From contig NC_013171.1 in assembly GCF_000024105.1 (NCBI RefSeq), positions 682,001-746,000 of the forward strand: DNA of 64,000 bases. The letters run 5' to 3'. Positions 1 to 7,618 of the stretch are shown here, piece after piece (the stretch's first letter is position 1; every line of letters begins with the position of its first letter). The position numbers and the translations under genes are program-made. The notes beneath the pieces are model-generated. The model was not told the DNA's origin. It ran no database searches and saw nothing but the letters and a program-made list of their open reading frames with translations. This stretch comes from Anaerococcus prevotii DSM 20548. Lineage in GTDB: Bacteria; Bacillota; Clostridia; Tissierellales; Peptoniphilaceae.

Positions 1-1
1 T

Positions 2-625
2 AAGATAGAAGGAGAAGATCTTTACCTAATAGGTACAAGTGAGCACTCAATGATTGGTAAGTTTATAAATACAATCAATGAAGAGGAAAAAATGCCACTA
101 AGAATGACCTCTTATTCACCATGCTTTAGAAAAGAAGTAGGAGCTCACGGTATAGAGGAACGTGGAGTTTACAGAATCCACCAATTCGAAAAACAAGAGA
201 TGGTAATAATCTGTAAGCCAGAAGATTCCAAAACCCTTTACAATGAATTATGGAAAAACACAGTTGACTTCTTTAGAAGCCTAGAGATTCCAGTAAGAAC
301 CCTAGAATGTTGTTCAGGAGACTTGGCAGACCTTAAGGTTAAATCATGCGACGTTGAAGCATGGAGCCCAAGACAAAAGAAATACTTCGAAGTAGGAAGC
401 TGCTCTAACCTAGGAGATGCCCAAGCAAGAAGACTAGGTATTAGACTAAGGGGAGAGAATGGAACCTACTTTGCTCACACCCTAAATAATACTGTAGTAG
501 CTCCACCAAGAATGTTAATAGCCTTCCTAGAAAACTTAATCCAAGAAGATGGAAGCGTGAAGATTCCTAAACCACTTCAAATGTATATGGGTGGTAAGGA
601 CAAAATCGAGCCAAAAAATAAATAG
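2..625 (+). CDS. serS: Serine--tRNA ligase, C-terminal part (cut by the window edge)
   Basis: This is the catalytic half of cytoplasmic seryl-tRNA synthetase, which charges tRNA-Ser and also tRNA-Sec. The reading frame is open from the first bases, so the N-terminal coiled-coil arm lies outside the window. Class II motif 2 is visible (CFRKEVGAHG followed by RGVYRIHQFEKQE), then CSGDLADLK, the serine-site stretch EVGSCSNLGDAQARR, and motif 3 near the end (APPRMLIAFLENL). The tail IPKPLQMYMGG is the usual SerRS ending, so the 3' end is intact. A strong hairpin terminator follows directly. The family assignment is firm; only the start is missing. Confidence 0.96.
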   Translation, partial: KIEGEDLYLIGTSEHSMIGKFINTINEEEKMPLRMTSYSPCFRKEVGAHGIEERGVYRIHQFEKQEMVIICKPEDSKTLYNELWKNTVDFFRSLEIPVRTLECCSGDLADLKVKSCDVEAWSPRQKKYFEVGSCSNLGDAQARRLGIRLRGENGTYFAHTLNNTVVAPPRMLIAFLENLIQEDGSVKIPKPLQMYMGGKDKIEPKNK

Positions 626-634
626 GACTATAAT

Positions 635-668
635 ATCCGTGGGTAAGCTATCTTATCTGCGGATTTTT
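635..668 (+). terminator. Rho-independent terminator of serS
   Basis: A 13-bp stem (ATCCGTGGGTAAG with CTTATCTGCGGAT, including G-U pairs) closes a 4-nt loop and is followed by TTTTT, 10 bases after the serS stop. Confidence 0.85.
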
Positions 669-812
669 AATGATGAGAATTTTTGAAATTCCTTATAAGG
701 GTAATTGCTATCATCATGTAAGAAAATTCTAACAAGGATAAATGATATTGTAGCCTTATCCTTAAGCTAAGAAAGTTTTAAATTAAAATAAAAAATATCG
801 ATATTAACAAAT

Positions 813-882
813 AAAAATCGTCCCAAATCTTGGAGGCTTACTATGATTTATTAAATCTGGCTTCCCAAGAGGGACGATTTTT
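813..882. terminator. Bidirectional terminator downstream of exoA
   Basis: The arms AAAAATCGTCCC and GGGACGATTTTT are perfectly complementary, and an inner TCTTGG/CCAAGA pair extends the stem. It lies just beyond the exoA stop and has A and T tracts on both sides, so it can serve both strands. Between here and the serS terminator (669-812) I see only a weak AAGGATAA/TTATCCTT inverted repeat and no gene. Confidence 0.75.
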
Positions 883-883
883 C

Positions 884-1708
884 TTATTTAATTTCAAGCA
901 TTATTGGTGTATGGTCTTGTCTGTCTCCAGAATCTATTATAGTAGAATCTATCACATCTTCCATTAACCTATCAGATACTAGGAAGTAGTCAATCCTCCA
1001 GCCGGAGTTATTGATCTTGCTTGTCTTAACTCTTTGGGCCCACCAGGTGTAGGCTCCTTCAAGGTTCTTGTTAAGATGTCTAAAGGTATCAGTAAAGCCC
1101 CTATTTAAAAGATTAGTGAAGCCTCTTCTCTCTTCATCTGTAAATCCTGCTGACATATGGTTATTCTCAGGATGAGCAAGGTCGATTTCCTCATGGGCTA
1201 CGTTAAAATCTCCCGTGGCTATGACAGGCTTATTTTTATCAAGCTCTGCTAGATAGTCCGCATATAGCTTATCCCATTCTTCTCTTAGGGGAAGTCTTTT
1301 AAGCTCGCCACCTGCATTAGGTGTATAGACTTGGGTAAAGTAGAAGTCTTCAAACTCTAGGGTAAGGATTCTTCCTTCTAGGTCCATTGTATCAGGAGCA
1401 CCGATTTCAGGGAAGGATTCCTTTACATCGAGGCCCTTTTTGTAGAGGGTCATGGTTCCTGCGTAGGACTTCCTAGCACCTGGTCTTGAGGAAATCCATA
1501 CATAATCATAATCTGGGAAGAATTCACTAAGCTTTTCAACATGCTTCTTGCTAGGTCCATTTGCAGGAAGCTTGGTCTCTTGAAGGGCTATTACATCAGG
1601 GTTTTCATTTTTTATAGTTAATAGAACATCTCTACTCATTACTGCTCTTTTGGAATCACTAGTTAGGGCAGCATTTAGAGAATCTATGTTCCAAGAAATA
1701 AATTTCAT
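884..1708 (-). CDS. exoA: Exodeoxyribonuclease III / AP endonuclease
   Basis: A 274-residue protein of the ExoIII/APE1 family, which cleaves DNA 5' of abasic sites in base-excision repair and trims 3' blocked ends. Family motifs are clear: the N-terminal FISWNIDSLNA, IALQETKL with the metal-binding glutamate, VYTPNAGG, the catalytic TGDFNVAHEEIDL, and C-terminal WRIDYFLVS followed by DHTPI holding the catalytic Asp-His. Length is normal. The start is set by AAAGGAG seven bases upstream of the ATG. It is a single-gene unit with its own promoter and terminator. The assignment is secure. Confidence 0.95.
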   Translation of the reverse strand: MKFISWNIDSLNAALTSDSKRAVMSRDVLLTIKNENPDVIALQETKLPANGPSKKHVEKLSEFFPDYDYVWISSRPGARKSYAGTMTLYKKGLDVKESFPEIGAPDTMDLEGRILTLEFEDFYFTQVYTPNAGGELKRLPLREEWDKLYADYLAELDKNKPVIATGDFNVAHEEIDLAHPENNHMSAGFTDEERRGFTNLLNRGFTDTFRHLNKNLEGAYTWWAQRVKTSKINNSGWRIDYFLVSDRLMEDVIDSTIIDSGDRQDHTPIMLEIK

Positions 1709-1741
1709 TAAGTCTCCTTTACATTTTCTTTTACTATGATA

Positions 1742-1769
1742 ATTATAGGATAAATCTAATTATTTGCAA
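1742..1769 (-). promoter_or_regulatory. Promoter of exoA
   Basis: On the minus strand TTGCAA (1769-1764), a 16-bp spacer and TATAAT (1747-1742) form a good sigma-A promoter about 30 bases before the exoA ATG. Confidence 0.6.
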
Positions 1770-1847
1770 ATAAAGCTTTTTTATAGAAGGAAAAGAGTAT
1801 ATTACTCTGTTAAAACAACAAGGTTTTATGGTCAAGAAGGTTGTCTA

Positions 1848-1934
1848 ATGAATTTAATAGAATTTCTAAATGTGATCATTTTGATACTTAATATTTTTAA
1901 ATTGATCATAGAAATAAAAAATGAACTGAAATAA
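1848..1934 (+). CDS. Small hydrophobic peptide, candidate type I toxin
   Basis: A 28-codon ORF too short for routine gene calling. The ATG follows AAGAAGG by seven bases. The peptide starts MNLIEFLN, continues with an almost unbroken hydrophobic helix (VIILILNIFKLII) and ends with a charged tail (EIKNELK). This is the layout of membrane-active type I toxins such as Fst and BsrG, but no sequence match could be checked. A short hairpin (AGAGTA/TACTCT, 1794-1808) lies at the presumed mRNA 5' end. A long inverted repeat (1940-1991) follows the stop, and the 482-bp gap ends in a strong terminator (2099-2128). There is no other coding signal in this gap. Translation and function are inferred. Confidence 0.4.
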   Translation: MNLIEFLNVIILILNIFKLIIEIKNELK

Positions 1935-1939
1935 AGATA

Positions 1940-1991
1940 ATCCGTTGGCTGTAACTTATGATTTTAACGGTAAAGTATTAGTACAACGGAT
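1940..1991 (-). other. Inverted repeat downstream of the small ORF; possible 3' end of an antisense RNA
   Basis: ATCCGTTG (1940-1947) and CAACGGAT (1984-1991) are perfectly complementary around a 36-base loop. On the minus strand the stem is followed by the T-rich TATCTTTATTT, which would suit the end of an antisense transcript running into the small ORF. A TTGCCT box lies upstream on that strand (2026-2021), but no convincing -10 box follows it, so the antisense RNA is only suggested. Confidence 0.3.
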
Positions 1992-2098
1992 ATAGATTCA
2001 TTAGATCCTGTTAAGAGAATAGGCAAACTGAGAAATGCTTATTGATGAATTGAGAATTAGTACCCCTCCATATCATCTTAATCTCGAAAAAACCGGGC

Positions 2099-2128
2099 AA
2101 AAAGGAGAGCTTAACTGCTCTCCTTTTT
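2099..2128 (+). terminator. Strong hairpin terminator
   Basis: AAAAAGGAGAGC and GCTCTCCTTTTT form a perfect 12-bp stem with a 6-base loop and a built-in T tract. It would end the transcript carrying the 28-codon ORF and separates it from the rluD-like gene. Confidence 0.85.
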
Positions 2129-2155
2129 GTGTTCCTATTTTTAGATTTTAATTAG

Positions 2156-2184
2156 TTTAAGAAAAGACTCTTAAATGATATAAT
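2156..2184 (+). promoter_or_regulatory. Extended -10 promoter giving a probably leaderless mRNA
   Basis: TTTAAG (2156-2161), a 17-bp spacer and TGATATAAT (2176-2184) form an extended -10 promoter. The -10 box ends six bases before the ATG at 2191, so the transcript should start on or next to the start codon. No Shine-Dalgarno sequence is present. Confidence 0.6.
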
Positions 2185-2190
2185 ATTAAT

Positions 2191-3108
2191 ATGATAATGA
2201 TTGCAGATGAAATAATAAGAATTGATAAGTTTATATCTGATGAGCTCGAGGAGATCCCTCGTGAGAAGATTAAGGACTTCATCAAGGATAAGAAAATAAA
2301 AGTGAATAATTCTTTCGTTAAGCCTAGTTTTAAGCTAAGCGAGGGAGATGAGATAGAAATCGACGACTCTCTTTTCCATGTGCCAGAACTTAAGGCAGAA
2401 GATATGGAACTAAAGATTGTTTATGAGAATGATGATTACGCCATTATCGATAAGGATAGTAATGTCATAGTTCACCCAGCAGGGAAAATCATTACAGGAA
2501 CCCTGGTAAATGGTCTTCTTGGTAGATACGGTTATGATGGACTTTCTCACATAGGAGGTGACGATAGGCCAGGCATTGTCCACAGGCTTGATAAGGATAC
2601 GACAGGACTAATAGCCATAACGAAAACTAACGAAGCCTATAAGTATTTCAAGAAGATGTTCGAGACAAGAAAGGTCGATAAATACTATTACGCCATAGTC
2701 TTCGGTAACTTCGATAAGAAAAAGGGAACCATCGATAATTTCATGGATAGGGATGTCCACAACAGGAGGAAGATGGCTGTAAGAAATACTGGAAGAAGGG
2801 CAGTAAGCCACTATGAGGTCATAAGCGAGGTAGAGGGTTTTTCTCTTGTAAGGATAAAGATAGAAACAGGAAGGACCCATCAGATTAGAGTCCACATGAC
2901 CCATATCAATCACCCTATCTTGGGAGATCCTGTTTATGGCAATGTCAAGCACAAATTTAATCTCGACCATCAACTCCTTCACTGTGGCAAAGTTGGCTTT
3001 AAAAATATGGAGGGAGACTATGTGACCTATGAGGCAATCCCTCACGAAGACTTTTTGAAATATCAGAAAATATTAGGATTAGGTGATAAAGATGTATTCG
3101 AAAACTAA
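2191..3108 (+). CDS. RluA/RluD-family pseudouridine synthase
   Basis: This 305-residue enzyme should isomerise uridines in 23S rRNA. An S4 RNA-binding domain (about residues 8-65) precedes the pseudouridine synthase domain. The catalytic motif HRLDKDTTG is intact at about residue 131, and ETGRTHQIRVHM and ILGDPVYG follow, as in RluD-type proteins. The exact target uridine cannot be read from sequence. The start is ATG at 2191, with another at 2197; neither has a ribosome binding site, and the promoter -10 box lies immediately upstream, so translation is probably leaderless. The 3' end overlaps the start region of comM, suggesting cotranscription. Confidence 0.92.
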   Translation: MIMIADEIIRIDKFISDELEEIPREKIKDFIKDKKIKVNNSFVKPSFKLSEGDEIEIDDSLFHVPELKAEDMELKIVYENDDYAIIDKDSNVIVHPAGKIITGTLVNGLLGRYGYDGLSHIGGDDRPGIVHRLDKDTTGLIAITKTNEAYKYFKKMFETRKVDKYYYAIVFGNFDKKKGTIDNFMDRDVHNRRKMAVRNTGRRAVSHYEVISEVEGFSLVRIKIETGRTHQIRVHMTHINHPILGDPVYGNVKHKFNLDHQLLHCGKVGFKNMEGDYVTYEAIPHEDFLKYQKILGLGDKDVFEN

Positions 3109-4621
3109 CACGACAACCCTTATTGGCCTTGATGGCAAACTTGTAGAAGTAGAATCTGACATAACATCAGGCCTTCCTTCCTTTACTATAGTTGGTCTTC
3201 CAGACTCATCGATCAAGGAATCAAGAGACAGGGTAAGAGTCGCCCTACTTAACTCTGGATATAGATTTCCAGCAGGAAGGATTACAATCAACCTCTCCCC
3301 AGCAGATCTTAAGAAGGAAGGAACCCAACTAGACCTACCAATTGCTATTTCTCTTCTAGGCTCTATGGGAGTAATTAACTTCGACTACGAAGAATACATA
3401 ATTTTAGGCGAGCTTTCCCTAGATGGAAGGATAGTTCCCATAAGAGGGGCTCTTGCCATGGTTATAGCCATGCGTGAGCTAGGTTTTACCAAATTTATAA
3501 TTCCTGATGATAATAAGGACGAGTGCGCCATAATTTCAGATATAGAGATCTACCCTTTCGATAGGTTAAACGACCTGGTAGCATTTTTGAATAAGGAAAA
3601 AATGGTCAAAGCTTACGAGATAGATTTAAGTAAAATCACTGAAGAGAAAACTTATGATTATGACTTCAAGGACCTTAAGGGCCAAGAAAGCCTAAAGCGT
3701 GCACTTCAAATTGCAGCGGCAGGTAACCACAATGTGCTAATGATCGGAGCTCCAGGTTCCGGAAAGACATTTTCTGCCAAGCATCTACCAACCATCCTTC
3801 CAGATATGAGCTTTGACGAGAAGGTAGAAGTGACGAAGATTTATTCTATCATGGGACTCCTTGATAGTGGACATCTCGTTAGTGAAAGGCCCTTCAGAGC
3901 TCCCCACCACACATCAAGCGAAGTAGCTCTCATAGGTGGAGGTCACTCCGTACCAAGACCAGGAGAGATTACCCTAGCCCACAAGGGAGTACTTCTTCTA
4001 GATGAGTTCCCAGAATACAGGAAAAATGTAATAGAAGCCCTAAGAGAGCCCCTAGAAAACAAGGAAATAAATGTAGCAAGGTCCCAGGCTTCAGTAAAGT
4101 ATCCAGCAGACTTTATCCTAATTGCTGCCATGAACCCTTGCCCATGCGGTAACTACGGCAATCCCTTGAAGGAATGTACTTGCTCCTTTAATGAAATAAG
4201 GAGATACCTCAACAAGATTTCATCTCCTATACTTGATAGAATCGATATACATATAGAGATAAAGCCTGTCAAATATGAAGACTTAAAGGATGATAGTAAG
4301 TCCAAGTCATCAAGTGAGCTTAAGGAAGAAGTTGTAAGAGCAAGGCTTATCCAGGAAGAAAGATACAAGAACGATAAGATTTCCACAAACTCAGAGCTAA
4401 ATACTAATCAGATGAAAAAATATATTAAGCTATCAGAGGATGTAGAAAAAATCGCCAAGATGGCCTTTAACAAATACAATTTCTCAGTTAGATCCTTCAA
4501 CAAGATAATTAAAATGTCAAGGACGATAGCAGACCTTGAAGGAAGTAAGGAAATAGAATCCAAACACCTCCTAGAAGCAATCCGTTACAGGTCCTTGGAT
4601 GACAAATACTGGAGCAATTAA
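3092..4621 (+). CDS. comM: ComM/YifB-family AAA+ ATPase (Mg-chelatase-like)
   Basis: The 509-residue protein matches the YifB/ComM family. ComM promotes branch migration of incoming single-stranded DNA during natural transformation; other members are uncharacterised. The N-terminal ChlI-like domain (about 1-165) carries GLPSFTIVGLPD and INLSPADLKKEG. The AAA+ domain has Walker A GAPGSGKT (about 220), Walker B VLLLDEFPEY and the NPCPCG cysteine loop, and a C-terminal helical domain follows. I chose ATG 3092, which is preceded by AGGATTAGGTG at good spacing; an in-frame GTG at 3083 would add three residues. It overlaps the rluD-like gene and its stop overlaps the next ATG (TAATG), so the three genes form one unit. 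Confidence 0.9.
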   Translation: MYSKTNTTTLIGLDGKLVEVESDITSGLPSFTIVGLPDSSIKESRDRVRVALLNSGYRFPAGRITINLSPADLKKEGTQLDLPIAISLLGSMGVINFDYEEYIILGELSLDGRIVPIRGALAMVIAMRELGFTKFIIPDDNKDECAIISDIEIYPFDRLNDLVAFLNKEKMVKAYEIDLSKITEEKTYDYDFKDLKGQESLKRALQIAAAGNHNVLMIGAPGSGKTFSAKHLPTILPDMSFDEKVEVTKIYSIMGLLDSGHLVSERPFRAPHHTSSEVALIGGGHSVPRPGEITLAHKGVLLLDEFPEYRKNVIEALREPLENKEINVARSQASVKYPADFILIAAMNPCPCGNYGNPLKECTCSFNEIRRYLNKISSPILDRIDIHIEIKPVKYEDLKDDSKSKSSSELKEEVVRARLIQEERYKNDKISTNSELNTNQMKKYIKLSEDVEKIAKMAFNKYNFSVRSFNKIIKMSRTIADLEGSKEIESKHLLEAIRYRSLDDKYWSN

Positions 4622-5799
4622 TGGCAGAGGCAAGAGTGATTGGGACAAACATAGATAAATTTATCAAAAATCTCATAAAAAATGCCATAAAACTTAGGGC
4701 GAGCGACATTCACATCGAAGCCTTTGCCGATTATTCAAAAATAAGGCTTAGGGTAGATGGAGAGCTTAGGGAATATATGAGGATAAATCTCTCCCAATAT
4801 GAAAAGCTTGTAAGTAAAATCAAGCTAATGGCAAAGATGGATATATCAGAGAAAAGACGTCCCCAAGATGCCAACCTAAGACTAAAAGAATTTGATGGAA
4901 TAGATTTTAGGGTATCGAGCCTAAATACAGTAAATGGCGAAAAGATAGTCCTAAGGATCCTATCCATAGATGAGTTTAAGAAGACAAGTAGGCTCCTAGG
5001 ATTTTCTGATTCTTCTATAGGAAAAATCGACCAAGTCCTAAAGAAAAGATCCGGCATGATAATATTTACAGGACCAACTGGATCAGGTAAGTCCACAAGT
5101 CTTTATGCCCTCCTAAACAAATTAAATACTGGTATGGAAAACATCATAAGCGTAGAAGACCCTGTTGAATACAAGATCGAAGGAATTAACCAAGTTTCTG
5201 TAAATGAGAAAATCGGTCTTACTTTCTCCAAATCTCTAAGGTCAATCCTAAGACAAGACCCCGACATAATAATGATAGGAGAAATAAGAGATGGGGAAAC
5301 TGCCCAAATCGCCATAAGAGCAGCGATAACAGGCCACATGGTCCTAACAACTCTTCACACAAAAGATGCCCTCTCATCAATCGTTAGACTTAAAGACTTA
5401 GGATTAGAAGACTATCTTATAAGATCGGCCCTAAGTCTTTTGGCAAGTCAAAGATTAGTAAGAAAGCTCTGCGATTGCAAAAAGAAAGACACCATGACAG
5501 ATAACGAATACGAAATAGTAAGCCAATACCAGAAAATCCCAAGAGATAAGATAATCTACAGACCAAATGGCTGTGACAAATGCCAAAATGGCTACCTAGG
5601 AAGAGAAGCCGTGGAGGAAGTCATCCTAGTAGACAAAGAATTAAAAGAAATTCTAAGAGAAGAAGGAGATTCTACTAGTAAAGTAAAAGAAAAACTGAAA
5701 AAAGAAGGCTTCAAATCAATGCTAGAAAACGGCATAGATAAAGTCCTAGAAGGGAAAACAAGCTTTGAAGAAGTCCTTGGGGCTTTGGATGTGGATTAG
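4621..5799 (+). CDS. GspE/PilB/ComGA-type secretion ATPase
   Basis: A 392-residue hexameric ATPase of the type II secretion / type IV pilus superfamily, closest in size to ComGA, which powers assembly of the competence pseudopilus. It shows RASDIHIEA at the N2 domain, Walker A GPTGSGKST (about 155), the Asp box VEDPVEYK, Walker B IIMIGEIRDGETAQ, the His box LTTLHTKDA, and a cysteine pair CDC...CDKC typical of the PilB zinc element. The long PilB N1 domain is absent. The ATG overlaps the comM stop, coupling it to a second competence-type gene. No partner genes (inner membrane protein, prepilins, prepilin peptidase) follow within the window, so its substrate is unknown. Confidence 0.88.
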   Translation: MAEARVIGTNIDKFIKNLIKNAIKLRASDIHIEAFADYSKIRLRVDGELREYMRINLSQYEKLVSKIKLMAKMDISEKRRPQDANLRLKEFDGIDFRVSSLNTVNGEKIVLRILSIDEFKKTSRLLGFSDSSIGKIDQVLKKRSGMIIFTGPTGSGKSTSLYALLNKLNTGMENIISVEDPVEYKIEGINQVSVNEKIGLTFSKSLRSILRQDPDIIMIGEIRDGETAQIAIRAAITGHMVLTTLHTKDALSSIVRLKDLGLEDYLIRSALSLLASQRLVRKLCDCKKKDTMTDNEYEIVSQYQKIPRDKIIYRPNGCDKCQNGYLGREAVEEVILVDKELKEILREEGDSTSKVKEKLKKEGFKSMLENGIDKVLEGKTSFEEVLGALDVD

Positions 5800-6151
5800 G
5801 GATTTTCTTGGAAATTATTAAATAATAGCTATTAATCATAGACTTAAGTGTAGATGAATGAAATTCCACTCGCACCCATCTTAGCAAATTATTCATAAAT
5901 TTTCACATCAAATTTTTCTAAATAGAGAGCTTTAGAGATTAATTTACTGGGAAGGGGATAAAAAAGAGAATATGCCTAGTTTTCTAAAACAATATAAAAT
6001 TGTAAGAATATAGGATATCTGGCAAGATATAATAATCGACTACGAGTGAAATAAGAAGCTATGTATAATCAAGAACAAGTAAATCTTGCAATAATTATTA
6101 TTAATGAAGGTAATATTTTACTATTAAGTCTAAATAGCAAGGAAATATCAC
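5800..6151. other. Gene-free stretch after the secretion ATPase
   Basis: I see no convincing gene in these 352 bases. A 14-codon ORF (near 5853) and a 34-codon ORF (from 6061, running into the next gene) lack good ribosome binding sites. A GATATAAT box near 6030 could be the -10 element for the gene at 6152. There is no clear terminator after the ATPase gene. Base composition is very AT-rich and looks like decayed sequence. Confidence 0.4.
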
Positions 6152-6463
6152 ATGAAAACAATTAGTGTAGGATTAGAATGGGGTTCTTATTCTCTTCAAG
6201 AATTAGATAGTAAGGGATTTATTGTAGATGATATAGGTGCGGAGGAATTGGGTTTGGATAGGGAATTTTGTGAAAAAATTCAAAAATTACAAGATTTGTA
6301 TGATAACTTATTTTTAAATAACGAAAAAGAATTCTCTTACCTAGGCAAGGAAAAACCAGAAGAAGTAAAAAAGATAAAAGATATATATTCGGATATATTT
6401 GATGAATTGCTAGATAAGTTAAACGATAAATTCAATTTTAGAGTATTAGAATTAGATATTTAG
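6152..6463 (+). CDS. Hypothetical acidic protein, 103 residues
   Basis: I do not recognise this protein. It has no signal peptide or membrane segment and is rich in Glu, Asp, Lys and Leu. The N-terminal part (VGLEWGSYSLQELDSKG) looks beta-stranded; the rest is predicted helical (EFCEKIQKLQDLYDNLF and following). An AAGGAAAT sequence sits seven bases before the ATG, and a good terminator follows the stop, so it is probably a genuine single-gene unit. Its position at the edge of a mobile-element graveyard and its size would suit an immunity-type or orphan accessory protein, but nothing in the sequence proves this. Confidence 0.6.
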   Translation: MKTISVGLEWGSYSLQELDSKGFIVDDIGAEELGLDREFCEKIQKLQDLYDNLFLNNEKEFSYLGKEKPEEVKKIKDIYSDIFDELLDKLNDKFNFRVLELDI

Positions 6464-6467
6464 ATAG

Positions 6468-6509
6468 AAATAGAGCTTGTGAGAGATAATCCTTACAAGT
6501 TCTATTTTT
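6468..6509 (+). terminator. Terminator after the hypothetical gene
   Basis: AAATAGAGCTTGTGAG pairs with CTTACAAGTTCTATTT, including two G-U pairs, and is followed by TTT, four bases after the stop at 6463. Confidence 0.75.
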
Positions 6510-6747
6510 AAATCCTTTTTGAATAAATAAATTCAAAACTCAAATATTCATTTACTACCATCTTGTCAAGCATTAAATTCCAAAGAATAGGGTCAAATTC
6601 GTCCAGAGGATTAAGGGTATCTAATTTTTTGATAAAGAAGTCATATTTTAGTTTTCTAGGTTCCTTGTCTTGGATTTGAGCACATAAATCTTCGTATTTT
6701 TCTTTTTAAGAATTAAATTTATTTACTAGTTTCTCATATTTTTTAGC
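6508..6747 (-). pseudogene. C-terminal remnant of a large serine recombinase
   Basis: Reading the minus strand upward from the stop at 6508 gives about 80 codons with one internal TAA. The segment LDEFDPILWNLMLDKMVV resembles the C-terminal coiled-coil end of large serine recombinases (phage/transposon integrases), where a PxxEFDxxLW..LVDK pattern is common. No start codon, catalytic N-terminal domain or zinc domain remains. It is the integrase scrap of the mobile element whose other debris lies at 6.9-9.7 kb. The family call rests on pattern memory, so it is moderate. Confidence 0.5.
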
Positions 6748-6933
6748 TTATTCAAGTTTATTCCTATTATAATAATATTTACAATTTCTATTCCTATTAT
6801 ATACTAATATATGAATAATGAGAAATTATAGAGTCCGTATAATTGTGCAAAAAAGGTAATGAAACCTTAATGATAACAGATAATAATCAAATTGTTTACA
6901 ATAAGAATCTTCTAAACCTTATAACATTGGATA

Positions 6934-7200
6934 TTAATATTTGTCCAGGATATCATGGTGTCCAATATCTAAAAGAAATATCAATTCATTATTTTCATAG
7001 AACCAAAGAATTCGAATATCCATGTTAACAGAAGACTCCCATATTCCATTTGTACCTTGTATCTTTTTAGTTCTTAAAGATGGATGAGTAGGATTTTCTA
7101 TGAAAAATTTAAGTTTCTTTTTAGTCTGTTTCTTTTCAGTGTCAGATAGTTTTTTGTAATGTTTTTTAAAGGCTTTCGAATAAGTAATTTTATAGGACAT
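6934..7200 (-). CDS. RelE/ParE-superfamily toxin
   Basis: An 88-residue toxin-like protein. Features of the RelE/YafQ fold are visible: N-terminal beta strand YKITYSKAF, a basic helical hairpin (KHYKKLSDTEKKQTKKK), then strands ending NMDIRILWFY and LIFLLDIGHHD with the C-terminal histidines and tyrosine typical of mRNA interferases. RelE-type toxins cleave mRNA on the ribosome; the target here is not predictable. Its ATG overlaps the stop of the upstream antitoxin gene by one base, the classic coupled toxin-antitoxin layout with the antitoxin first. It lies inside decayed mobile DNA but is itself intact. Confidence 0.82.
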   Translation of the reverse strand: MSYKITYSKAFKKHYKKLSDTEKKQTKKKLKFFIENPTHPSLRTKKIQGTNGIWESSVNMDIRILWFYENNELIFLLDIGHHDILDKY

Positions 7201-7457
7201 TAATTGTCTAACTCCTCGAATAGAGAGTCGATAGAATCAAAAACAGGTTGAGTCCCATTTTTTATAGATTCTTTAATTTCTTTTACTTCAGCTTTTAAAT
7301 TTTTTATGACATATTCTGGATAGATTGCAACTGGAACAAGTACAATTCTACCGTTATCTTCTATGACTTCAAACTGGTCCCCTTGATTTAATTCCATAGA
7401 GTTTACTATGTCTTTTGGGATAGTGACTTGTGATTTAGCTTTTAGTTCAACTAACAT
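7200..7457 (-). CDS. AbrB/MazE-type antitoxin
   Basis: An 85-residue protein with an N-terminal SpoVT-AbrB DNA-binding domain (LKAKSQVTIPKDIVNSM, QGDQFEVIEDNGRIVLVPV, residues about 4-45). Its helical, acidic C-terminal tail (VKEIKESIKNG to the end) would wrap the toxin. It should neutralise the RelE-type toxin translated right after it and repress the shared promoter. AAGGAGG sits at good spacing before the ATG and is part of a perfect inverted repeat, so repressor binding would cover both the ribosome binding site DNA and the promoter exit. The pairing of an AbrB-fold antitoxin with a RelE-fold toxin is known but less common than RelB or MazE/MazF pairs. Confidence 0.85.
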   Translation of the reverse strand: MLVELKAKSQVTIPKDIVNSMELNQGDQFEVIEDNGRIVLVPVAIYPEYVIKNLKAEVKEIKESIKNGTQPVFDSIDSLFEELDN

Positions 7458-7469
7458 AACAAAACCTCC

Positions 7470-7498
7470 TTAGTTAGAAATTCATACTTTCTAACTAA
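7470..7498 (-). promoter_or_regulatory. Operator palindrome of the toxin-antitoxin operon
   Basis: TTAGTTAGAAA and TTTCTAACTAA are perfect 11-base inverted repeats separated by seven bases. They lie between the -10 box and the antitoxin start, where an AbrB-type antitoxin would autorepress. Confidence 0.7.
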
Positions 7499-7527
7499 AT
7501 TATATTTTCTTCTGAGAAAAAAGTCAA
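7499..7527 (-). promoter_or_regulatory. Promoter of the toxin-antitoxin operon
   Basis: On the minus strand TTGACT (7527-7522), a 17-bp spacer and TATAAT (7504-7499) form a near-consensus promoter abutting the operator palindrome. Confidence 0.75.
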
Positions 7528-7618
7528 GTGGAGAGTAAAGTTGATATAATGAGAGTAAGTAGTTGTAGTATAGTTGAATAGCAAAATAATAATAAAATGA
7601 GCCTTGGAGATTTAATCT

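Noticed and set aside
762-772. TTAAGCTAAGA shared with 37365-37375 and 56536-56546, a possible dispersed repeat
   Set aside because: The match is only 11-14 bases, flanks do not align, and short AT-rich matches of this size are expected by chance.
6061-6165. A 34-codon ORF running into the gene at 6152
   Set aside because: Weak ribosome binding site, no recognisable protein, and it overlaps the better-supported gene.
6843-7028. A 61-codon plus-strand ORF opposite the RelE toxin
   Set aside because: Half of it is antisense to the toxin gene, there is no family resemblance and the toxin frame is clearly the real one.
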